37,632 nt of DNA from the NCBI GenBank assembly GCA_902787375.1, contig CADAGD010000028.1, forward strand, positions 1 to 37,632, written 5' to 3'. The translations under genes and the position numbers were made by a program. Under the pieces are notes generated by a model. It did not search any database, was not told the origin of the DNA, and saw only the letters and a list, made by a program, of their open reading frames with translations. Each line of letters opens with the position of its first letter. The first letter of the stretch is position 1. The DNA is from an uncultured Eubacteriales bacterium. GTDB lineage: Bacteria > Bacillota > Clostridia > Christensenellales > CAG-138. This document shows, piece after piece, positions 31,233 through 37,632 of the stretch.

Positions 31233-34200
31233 AAGGGCTATCTGCTTTTTAATGACGTTTATCATGGTTTTCGGCTTGATTCCTGTCAGTTCGTTGGCGG
31301 AAGAAGAGTTTATTTCCTATCCCGTTGAGCTGAAAACAAAGGATAGTGATTTTATTCGTAATTGCAAGCTTGAAGTCAAGTTTTCGGATTCCGGCATAGC
31401 AATGGCGAAGTTTGATGATCTTTGCGACTTGCTCGATCTTGAATCAAGAGTTGTTTCCGATCTCTACTATGTATGCAGGAAGAAGGGATTGGTAACCGGA
31501 ACTGAGCCTGAAAACCCCGTTGGTGATGAAGAAGACAGAGTTTTAAACAGATATCAACTTGTTTTTCTCGATGGTGCAAAGAATGCTGTTCAGCTGAACT
31601 GTATTTTTGGTTCTCAAGGTATACCCCTGATAGAAAGTCCTATGAAGATTAATGGCAGTCTGTATGTTCCTCTTGCTTCTTTTGTCAGATTGAATAACGG
31701 TTACGTCAGGGTTGACAATAATAAGATAATACTTACACAGCCGCATGAAACGGTTACAGACATACTGGGATGGGAAGAAAACAGAAGTCTGTGGGGCAAA
31801 TACTTCTTTGATCCAATAGAGTGTATTAAAGAAAAGAGTGAGTTTCTTGGTAAAAATCCTGCCAAGGTGGTGTATATTTGGGATGGAATATATGAGGCTT
31901 TTCATGACATTTTCGATGCGATCTTCACTTTAAACTTTAGTGGATTAGATGAAATCTATTCTGGTAATTATGCCATCTCATATGGGGAAGTAATGGCTCA
32001 GACAATTTGCTCAAAAACATCAGATGAGCTGGTGGGAATTGAAGAAAAAAAAGAGTTCGGAAAGCTTTCAATTGATGCAATGCAAGCATTCACGGATATG
32101 GTTGCTGAATCAAGTGGTGATGTGATTAAGGATTTGGAATTTAGATCCGAATACATTTTCAGCGAAATGCTTAATAAAAATATCGCAATGGAAAGCGGGT
32201 TTGATCAAATTGGTAAGCTTGCTGACAGAATTGGAAAGCAAAGGAGCGAACAGGCTTTCTATAAAGCTTTATCGAGTAAAGCGTTGATGCGAAGTGCAGG
32301 AGCAGCTTTTTGCATCTTCTCATCATATTGCTCAATAACAAATGAACTCGATAGGATTTCAAACTATGACATTGATGCTATGAGCAGGTATATAAGGATA
32401 AGCCAAAATAAGAATACCGAAATTGAGGCTGTAAAAGTACGAAAAGGGCTTGAAGATAAAGTTGAATGGCTTTCAAGTATGAGGTACAGCACTTTCTCGG
32501 ACAAGCTTACCGACGCTGTGGTCAATGAATTAGAGAGCCTTGCCTGGGATGATATTGGGAATAATGTTAGCATGGCAGTAAGTATGTTCCCTAAAGGTAA
32601 GGCACTATCGGGGGGGTTGACTTACAAAGCAATAGGTCTGTTATGGGACTTGGCTGATGTTGTAATAGATAATACCTTTGGTGATTTGGGGAAGGCTAAG
32701 ATTGCTATTAATCTATGTATGCTGATAGATAGTGTAAAACAAACATACTTAAAAGACGACAGTTCCGGTCAGGATAAATATGACAATCGTCTTGCACTAA
32801 TCTATGTCTACCTCAAGTCATGCTATGCTTCCCGTGATTTAATATTGGATGAATCTTATGCAAAGTTTAAAAGACATTGCCCCGGATGCAAAAATATATT
32901 GGCGTATAACGACGTAAAGTGCAGCAAATGTGGCAAGTGTGACAAAGAAACGGATTACCATAATGAAGATAGTGGGTATTACAATTTCTTTGCCGATGAT
33001 TTGGCAATAGAGGAAAAGCTCGGAGCTCTTCTTGGAAAACTGACAACAACTACCGATATGGGTACGGATCAAAAACTGATCGATGGACTGAAACCATTTG
33101 ATAGTTACTTTTCAAAGAAGCTGTCTGAAGTTGATTTAAATTCCGTTTCAGATTCAAATAATGCTGTTGTTGTTTCAGATGGTGCAAGTACATACGCGAT
33201 TAAAAACGACGGTACGCTCTGGGCATGGGGAGATAATGAATGTGGTCATCTTGGCGACGGTACCACAGAGGAAAGGCATTCCCCGGTAAAAATAATGGAA
33301 GACGTCAAATCGGTGGATTTCGGATGGTATAGTGTCTATGCTATAAAAAATGACGGTACGCTCTGGGCGTGGGGACGTAATGGAAATGGTCGGCTTGGCG
33401 ATGGTACCATGGAGGAAAGGCATTCTCCGGTAAAAATAATGGAGGATGTAGAATCGATTTCTGCTGACGATGCGGTATATGCGATTAAAAACGACGGTAC
33501 GCTCTGGGCATTTGGAAATAATGAATATGGTCAGCTTGGCGATGGCACCACAGAGGAAAGGCATTCCCCGGTAAAAATAATGGAAGATGTCAAATCGGTA
33601 GATTATGGAGGTTGGACTGCCTATGCGATTAAAAACGACGGTACGCTCTGGGCATGGGGATACAATGGAAAAGGTCAGCTTGGCGATGGAACCACAGAGG
33701 AAAGGCATTCCCCGGTAAAAATAATGGAAGATGTCAAATCGGTGGATTATGGAAAGTGGAATGCCTATGCGATTAAAAACGACGGTACGCTCTGGGCGTG
33801 GGGAGATAATGGACATGGTCAGCTTGGCGATGGAACCACAGAGGAAAGGCATTCTCCGGTAAAAATAATGGAAGGCGTCAAATCGGTAGATTGTGGAAGT
33901 TTTGCTGCCTATGCGATTAAAAACGACGGTACGCTCTGGGCGTGGGGAGATAATGGATTTGGTCGGCTTGGCGACGGTACCACAGAGGAAAGGCATTCCC
34001 CGGTAAAAATAATGGAAGACGTCAAATCGGTAGATGCATTTTTTGCTGCCTATGCGATTAAAAACGACGGTACGCTCTGGGCATGGGGATATAATGGAGA
34101 TGGTCAGCTTGGCGATGGAACCACAGAGGAAAGGCATTCCCCAGTAAAAATAATGGAAGACGTCAAACCGTTAGGTAGATATGATTATGCAATTAAAAAC

Positions 34201-34293
34201 GACGGTACGCTCTGGGGGGCAGCTTGGCGATGGAACCACAGAGGACAGGTATTCTCCCGTCTATATAATGAGCTTGACCGATTAAATAAATGA
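31225..34293 (+). CDS. large secreted protein with RCC1-type repeats, 3' end frameshifted
   Basis: A 1022-residue extracellular protein. The signal peptide covers 1-25 (cleavage after SLA). A copper-amine-oxidase-N-like stalk (about 110-175, SLYVPLASFVRLNNGYVRVD) follows, then a long helical AT-rich region (about 180-540). A zinc ribbon starts at about 552 (CPGCKN, CSKCGKC). Residues about 655-1000 hold eight RCC1/beta-propeller repeats of 48 residues (AIKNDGTLWAWGDN, GQLGDGTTEERHSPVKI). The last repeat lacks 20 bp, which leaves the repeat frame; the true end appears to be AWRWNHRGQVFSRLYNE-like unrelated sequence. GGAGGTGA lies 5 bases before ATG 31225. Partner and ligand are unknown. Confidence 0.8.
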   Translation: MIKRAICFLMTFIMVFGLIPVSSLAEEEFISYPVELKTKDSDFIRNCKLEVKFSDSGIAMAKFDDLCDLLDLESRVVSDLYYVCRKKGLVTGTEPENPVGDEEDRVLNRYQLVFLDGAKNAVQLNCIFGSQGIPLIESPMKINGSLYVPLASFVRLNNGYVRVDNNKIILTQPHETVTDILGWEENRSLWGKYFFDPIECIKEKSEFLGKNPAKVVYIWDGIYEAFHDIFDAIFTLNFSGLDEIYSGNYAISYGEVMAQTICSKTSDELVGIEEKKEFGKLSIDAMQAFTDMVAESSGDVIKDLEFRSEYIFSEMLNKNIAMESGFDQIGKLADRIGKQRSEQAFYKALSSKALMRSAGAAFCIFSSYCSITNELDRISNYDIDAMSRYIRISQNKNTEIEAVKVRKGLEDKVEWLSSMRYSTFSDKLTDAVVNELESLAWDDIGNNVSMAVSMFPKGKALSGGLTYKAIGLLWDLADVVIDNTFGDLGKAKIAINLCMLIDSVKQTYLKDDSSGQDKYDNRLALIYVYLKSCYASRDLILDESYAKFKRHCPGCKNILAYNDVKCSKCGKCDKETDYHNEDSGYYNFFADDLAIEEKLGALLGKLTTTTDMGTDQKLIDGLKPFDSYFSKKLSEVDLNSVSDSNNAVVVSDGASTYAIKNDGTLWAWGDNECGHLGDGTTEERHSPVKIMEDVKSVDFGWYSVYAIKNDGTLWAWGRNGNGRLGDGTMEERHSPVKIMEDVESISADDAVYAIKNDGTLWAFGNNEYGQLGDGTTEERHSPVKIMEDVKSVDYGGWTAYAIKNDGTLWAWGYNGKGQLGDGTTEERHSPVKIMEDVKSVDYGKWNAYAIKNDGTLWAWGDNGHGQLGDGTTEERHSPVKIMEGVKSVDCGSFAAYAIKNDGTLWAWGDNGFGRLGDGTTEERHSPVKIMEDVKSVDAFFAAYAIKNDGTLWAWGYNGDGQLGDGTTEERHSPVKIMEDVKPLGRYDYAIKNDGTLWGAAWRWNHRGQVFSRLYNELDRLNK
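33196..34260 (+). repeat. eight tandem 144-bp coding repeats
   Basis: Units start near 33196, 33340, 33481, 33625, 33769, 33913, 34054 and 34189, giving spacings of 144 (four times), 141 (twice) and 135. Long blocks such as ATTAAAAACGACGGTACGCT and GAGGAAAGGCATTCCCCGGT are identical in most units, and variation is confined to short windows. Such nucleotide identity points to recent duplication or gene conversion. The eighth unit carries a 20-bp deletion. Confidence 0.9.
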
Positions 34294-34838
34294 AGCAAAG
34301 AAATAGAACAAAAGTATTATCAATCACCCTTCCTGCCATGATGGCGGCTCTCGGCATTGCTGTCATGCTGCTCGGAGGAATATTCGGGGTAATGACCTAC
34401 ACCGCGCCGCTTATAGCATCGGCATTCCTGATACCGGTCATTGTCGAGCTTGGCGATAGGAGCGCGTGGCTGTGCTATGCCGCGACCGCCGTCATGGGGA
34501 TGGTGATACTGCCCGACAAGGAGCTTGCGTGCTTCTATCTGTTTGTGGGCTTTTATCCGATAGTGCGCCCGCTTTTCTATCGCATCCGAGCGGGCGTCTT
34601 GAGGGCGGCGGCAAAGCTTCTCTTTTTCGCGGTCTGCATTGCCGTCGATTACACCTGCCTGTGGTTTGTGTTCAGGCTTGAAGCGGTCATGGCTGATTTG
34701 AAGGAGGCGGGGGCAGTTATGAACGCGGTGTTCTTTGCCGCGCTGATACTGACAATGCTTCTGTTCGATACGGCTATAAGGGCGGCTGAGATGGTCTATA
34801 TGCGCCGCATACGCCCCAAGCTAATGGGCGTAAAATAA
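34290..34838 (+). CDS. small polytopic membrane protein
   Basis: A 182-residue membrane protein with five or six helices, beginning at about residue 13 (LPAMMAALGIAVMLLGGIFG). The layout resembles small ECF-transporter S-component-like or DUF2232-like proteins of Clostridia, including LPDKELACFYLFVGFYPIVR, but I cannot assign it. Its ATG overlaps the stop of the RCC1 gene (ATGA) and no SD is visible, so translation depends on the upstream gene unless the true start is elsewhere. Base composition returns here to the higher GC of the flanking genes. Confidence 0.6.
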   Translation: MKQRNRTKVLSITLPAMMAALGIAVMLLGGIFGVMTYTAPLIASAFLIPVIVELGDRSAWLCYAATAVMGMVILPDKELACFYLFVGFYPIVRPLFYRIRAGVLRAAAKLLFFAVCIAVDYTCLWFVFRLEAVMADLKEAGAVMNAVFFAALILTMLLFDTAIRAAEMVYMRRIRPKLMGVK

Positions 34839-34849
34839 CAAACATATAC

Positions 34850-34877
34850 TTGCAATACTGCCTCTGTTTGGTATAAT
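34850..34877 (+). promoter_or_regulatory. promoter of the MATE gene, embedded in a hairpin
   Basis: TTGCAA (34850-34855), a 16-base spacer and TATAAT (34872-34877). The -10 hexamer lies in the loop of the hairpin at 34858-34885, which also ends the upstream transcript. Confidence 0.65.
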
Positions 34878-34891
34878 AGAGGCAGATTTTT
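34858..34891 (+). terminator. terminator overlapping the MATE promoter
   Basis: CTGCCTC (34858-34864) pairs with GAGGCAG (34879-34885) over a 14-base loop, followed by ATTTTTG. It lies 19 bases after the stop of 34290-34838. Confidence 0.65.
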
Positions 34892-34909
34892 GTGCTTTTT
34901 GGAGAGATT

Positions 34910-36295
34910 ATGAGAAGGTTTTTCGGCGACAGGGCTTTTTACCGCAAGGTGTTTGCGATAATGCTGCCCATACTGATACAAAATGTTATAACAAACGGAG
35001 TTAGTCTGCTTGACAACATAATGGTCGGCAGGCTCGGAACCGAACCCATGAGCGGCGTTGCGATAGTCAATCAGCTCATGTTCGTATTCAACCTGTGTAT
35101 ATTCGGCGGCATATCGGGCGCGGGAATATTCACCACACAGTTTTATGGAAGCGGTGATGAGGCGGGCATCAGACATACGGTTCGTATGAAGCTCTATATC
35201 GTGATGGTTTCGGTCATTGTTTTCTTTACGGTTTTTCTTCTGTTTGGAGAAAGGCTTGTTGAGCTGTTCCTTCATGAAGGCGAGGAGAACCTCAATTTGG
35301 CTTTGACGCTTAATTACGGCATGGAGTATCTTGCATGGATGCTTGCTTCCATGCTACCCTTTGCCATATCTCAGGTATACGCAAGCACCTTGCGCGAAAC
35401 GGGGGAGACCTTTGTACCCATGATATCGGGTATAATCGCCATAGTGGTAAATCTCGGCCTTAACTATGTGTTTATTTTCGGAAAGCTCGGCATGCCGGCA
35501 ATGGGCGTTGCCGGAGCGGCGATAGGCACAATAACGGCAAAAGTAGTCGAGTGCGCTATTGTTGTTCTTTGGACGCATTTGCATACGGCTCGTTTCACAT
35601 ACGCCAAGGGCTTGTTTGCGTCGGCAAAGGTTCCCCAAAAGCTTCTTAAAAGCATATCAGTAAAGGGTTTACCCCTGCTCTTAAACGAGATGCTCTGGGC
35701 GAGCGGTATGACAATGCTGAATCAATGCTATTCCGTGCGCGGTCTTGAGGTGGTTTCCGCTGTAAACATATCGTCAACCGTTTCAAACCTTTTCTTCTGC
35801 TCGTTCTTTGCCATGGGAGCTACGGTTTCAATTATAATCGGACAGCTTCTGGGAGCGGAAAAGTTCGAGCAGGCTGTCGATGAGGACAGAAAGCTCATCA
35901 CACTCTCGGTTCTGCTGTGTTCGGCGGTTGGAGTGATAATGGCGGTAGTCGCGCCGTTCATACCGCAGATTTATAATACGACGGATTCGGTCAAGCTGCT
36001 TGCCTGTGACCTGCTCCTCGTTTCATCGGCTATGATGCCCGTTGACGCATTCACAAACGCAAGCTATTTTACGCTGCGCTCCGGCGGCAAGACTTTCATC
36101 ACATTCCTGTTTGACAGCGGATTTGTCTGGTGCGTATGCGTCACAACGGCTCTTGTGCTGTCAAGGCTTACAAATATCTCGATAATACCAATGTTTATAA
36201 TCATAAGGGCTCTTGATATTATCAAGTGTGTTATAGGCTATATACTCATCAAAAAGCGTAAATGGGTCAATAATCTGACGGTAAATCAGGCATAA
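34910..36295 (+). CDS. MATE-family efflux transporter
   Basis: A 461-residue membrane transporter with twelve predicted helices, typical of MATE (NorM/DinF-like) exporters that use an ion gradient to expel drugs or metabolites. Landmarks are LPILIQNVITNGVSLLDNIM and VGRLGTEPMSGVAIVNQLMF near the N-terminus, and the matching second-half helix with ASGMTMLNQCYSVRG. Length is normal. ATG 34910 is chosen because GGAGAG lies 5 bases upstream; a GTG at 34892 would add six residues but lacks an SD. Substrate unknown. The macro-domain gene follows by 21 bases. Confidence 0.88.
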   Translation: MRRFFGDRAFYRKVFAIMLPILIQNVITNGVSLLDNIMVGRLGTEPMSGVAIVNQLMFVFNLCIFGGISGAGIFTTQFYGSGDEAGIRHTVRMKLYIVMVSVIVFFTVFLLFGERLVELFLHEGEENLNLALTLNYGMEYLAWMLASMLPFAISQVYASTLRETGETFVPMISGIIAIVVNLGLNYVFIFGKLGMPAMGVAGAAIGTITAKVVECAIVVLWTHLHTARFTYAKGLFASAKVPQKLLKSISVKGLPLLLNEMLWASGMTMLNQCYSVRGLEVVSAVNISSTVSNLFFCSFFAMGATVSIIIGQLLGAEKFEQAVDEDRKLITLSVLLCSAVGVIMAVVAPFIPQIYNTTDSVKLLACDLLLVSSAMMPVDAFTNASYFTLRSGGKTFITFLFDSGFVWCVCVTTALVLSRLTNISIIPMFIIIRALDIIKCVIGYILIKKRKWVNNLTVNQA

Positions 36296-36316
36296 TTATT
36301 TGCGGGAGGACATGCT

Positions 36317-37186
36317 GTGACTTTTATAAGGGAGTTGTGGAAGGCTGTTGGAAGGGGTCTGTATTCCATCGGCGCGGCGTATTCGATATTCAATATTGTA
36401 AAGGCGTTGCTTGACGCCTCAATGGGGCGGAATAACCCCGTGAAATCATTCGAGGCGTGGATGGCTTATGTTCCCTTTGCGTTGGGATTCATATGGTATG
36501 TGCTGAAACTCTGCTTCAATATGTTCTTCAAAAAGCACGGCATTTCCGATAGCAGAAAGACCGTGGGAGTCCGCGTTTCGGATATACTGAAATGCAAAAG
36601 AGGCACTATACTTGTGGGAATGAACGATACCCTTTGCTGTGATATGTCCGTAATAGGTGATAACAGCATACAGTACCAGCTTCTTAAAAAGTACAGGAAG
36701 AAGTATGGAACGGAATGGATGGAGAGTGCCTGCGAAAAGGAAAGACGCAAGTTCAAGGAAGGTGAACACGTTCCGATGGGGTATACATTCACCGTGAAAA
36801 CCCCGGATAATAATATGGATATCCTGTTCATGGTGGTTGCGACGTTCGACGGAAACAATATGCCCGAATCCTCCGAGCAGGACGTGAGGAACGCGCTCAA
36901 AAAGCTCTTTGCCGCGTCTGATTTCAGATGCGTGAAAAACACGCTTTATATGCCCGTAATTGGTACGGGAAGGCTTGGCTTGCCCATATCGAAACAGAAA
37001 ACGGCGGAAAACATAGCGTTTGATTTTATCAAATCCGATTGCAGTACCAATAAGTCAAAGGCGATTTATGAGCTTATAATCACTATACATCCGGCATCAC
37101 TAAAGGATATAAACCTTTATAAACTGCATGAGAAAATAAAGCATTTTGCCCAATACTGCAACGATTGTCCGGAATATAAGGCTTAA
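36317..37186 (+). CDS. membrane macro-domain protein, ThsA_Macro (type II Thoeris effector)-like
   Basis: A 289-residue protein with two N-terminal transmembrane helices (about 12-33 and 48-71), then a macro-like domain (about 83-275). That domain carries VSDILKCKRGTILVGMNDT, the IPLIGTGR-like MPVIGTGRLGLP (G216-R219) and a C-terminal ELIITIHP strand. The layout, two helices plus macro, and these segments resemble the ThsA_Macro family, in which type II Thoeris effectors sense a TIR-made ADP-ribose signal and disrupt the membrane. No TIR protein is encoded in the window. GTG is the start, with GGGAGGA six bases upstream. It may share the MATE promoter. A terminator follows at 37191. Confidence 0.7.
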   Translation: MTFIRELWKAVGRGLYSIGAAYSIFNIVKALLDASMGRNNPVKSFEAWMAYVPFALGFIWYVLKLCFNMFFKKHGISDSRKTVGVRVSDILKCKRGTILVGMNDTLCCDMSVIGDNSIQYQLLKKYRKKYGTEWMESACEKERRKFKEGEHVPMGYTFTVKTPDNNMDILFMVVATFDGNNMPESSEQDVRNALKKLFAASDFRCVKNTLYMPVIGTGRLGLPISKQKTAENIAFDFIKSDCSTNKSKAIYELIITIHPASLKDINLYKLHEKIKHFAQYCNDCPEYKA

Positions 37187-37190
37187 AAAT

Positions 37191-37229
37191 TGTCCCCGCC
37201 ATTTCAAGTAAGCGGGGACATATTTTATT
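37191..37229 (+). terminator. terminator between convergent genes
   Basis: TGTCCCCGC (37191-37199) pairs perfectly with GCGGGGACA (37212-37220), followed by TATTTTATT. It can serve the macro gene and, in the other direction, the HerA-like gene ending at 37236. Confidence 0.8.
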
Positions 37230-37235
37230 GCGGCA

Positions 37236-37632
37236 TTATTTCTTGAATATTCCCAGAATACCGCGGAATATAGACCTTCCTATCTCGCGGCCTATGGAAT
37301 TGACGGCGGAGTTTGCCGCCTTGCCGAGTACGGAATTTTTCTTTTTGGCAGCTTTTTTCTTTTTGGCTTGCTCAAGCTCCTTTGCTTTGCGGGCTTCCTC
37401 CTTCGCGCGTTCCTTCTCCACCTGTGCCTTCTTCTTTTCCTCAAGAGCGGCTTGAGCGGCTTCCGCTTCCCTTTGCTTTTGCTCAACACGGTCGGCATTT
37501 ATAATCTCATAAGCGGATTCGTTGTCAACAACGCTGTCATATTTACCGTATATGTCCGAAGCTTCTATCTCCGCTTTTCGTCTTTCGTCATCTATTGCGC
37601 CCATCATTGACTGCGGGGGAAGTATTGTAACG
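37236..37632 (-). CDS. HerA-like ATPase (DUF853), C-terminal part, cut by the window edge
   Basis: Only the last 132 residues are present; the frame is open to the right edge, where it reads VTILPPQSMMGAIDDERR. That segment, DNESAYEIINA, a long charged coiled coil (Ala, Glu, Lys and Arg) and the final GREIGRSIFRGILG match the C-terminus of DUF853 HerA-type helicases/ATPases. The catalytic Walker motifs lie outside the window. An ATG at 37607 is internal, not the start. The full family is about 500 residues. These proteins are widespread and their exact role is not established. Confidence 0.75.
   Translation of the reverse strand, partial: VTILPPQSMMGAIDDERRKAEIEASDIYGKYDSVVDNESAYEIINADRVEQKQREAEAAQAALEEKKKAQVEKERAKEEARKAKELEQAKKKKAAKKKNSVLGKAANSAVNSIGREIGRSIFRGILGIFKK

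Noticed and set aside
33175-34137. Long open frame (320 codons) antisense to the RCC1 repeats
   Set aside because: It mirrors the 144-bp coding repeats and has no SD or promoter; the plus-strand gene has a signal peptide, SD and domain structure.
33196-34260. Tandem repeats as a CRISPR array
   Set aside because: The period is 141-144 bp with coding RCC1-type units; there are no short repeats with unique spacers and no cas genes.
36296-37632. A complete Thoeris defence system
   Set aside because: Only the macro-type effector candidate is present; no TIR-domain gene can be read on either strand.

Overview
The window looks like a chromosomal segment of an anaerobic, low-to-mid GC Bacillota (class Clostridia, probably a gut lineage). 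The signs are a complete lysine-fermentation operon, CwlD-type amidase and RadA, a LytTR/DUF3021 pair, a UvrX-type Y-family polymerase with a YolD partner, and many secreted proteins with Thr/Pro linkers. Promoters are strong sigma-A type (TTGACA-16/17-TATAAT), Shine-Dalgarno sites are good, and several starts are TTG or GTG. I see no rRNA, tRNA, transposase or CRISPR array. The species cannot be fixed from the sequence.

Layout. 1-234: a palindrome-rich left edge with an open frame running off the window, then the gyrB terminator. 235-2190 (-): a type II topoisomerase B subunit (gyrB-like). 2345-3393 (+): a VanY-like carboxypeptidase behind a consensus promoter. 3589-5055 (+): LytTR regulator, DUF3021-like and DUF7010-like membrane proteins. 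5152-6938 (-): two poorly known genes, one with a C-terminal zinc ribbon. 7113-11233 (+): ddl, murF, a patatin-like hydrolase and a DUF2284 protein. 11337-18779 (-): a cwlD-like amidase, a long S11-type carboxypeptidase homologue with a degenerate active site, a small lipoprotein preceded by a 30-residue ORF, radA, a membrane-anchored beta-propeller protein and a polytopic membrane protein.

18914-26429 (+) is the centrepiece. A consensus promoter and an L-box (lysine) riboswitch precede kal, kce, kdd, a lipoprotein, kamA, kamD, kamE and a 112-residue unknown. Together the enzymes take L-lysine through beta-lysine, 3,5-diaminohexanoate and 3-keto-5-aminohexanoate to acetoacetate and 3-aminobutyryl-CoA, then crotonyl-CoA. 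The 3' strand of riboswitch helix P1 is also the 5' strand of the downstream terminator. Lysine binding should therefore block termination, an ON switch, which is the logical polarity for a catabolic operon and opposite to the usual lysine-biosynthesis L-box.

26435-28456 (+): a Y-family polymerase with a LexA-box-like site inside its promoter, plus a YolD-like protein. 28565-30466: htpG. 30558-34838: a lipoprotein, a 1022-residue secreted protein with eight near-identical 48-codon RCC1-type repeats whose last unit is frameshifted at a G6 tract, and a small membrane protein. 34910-37186: a MATE transporter and a two-TM macro-domain protein resembling the ThsA effector of type II Thoeris, with no TIR partner visible. 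37236-37632 (-): the C-terminus of a HerA-like (DUF853) ATPase that runs off the right edge.
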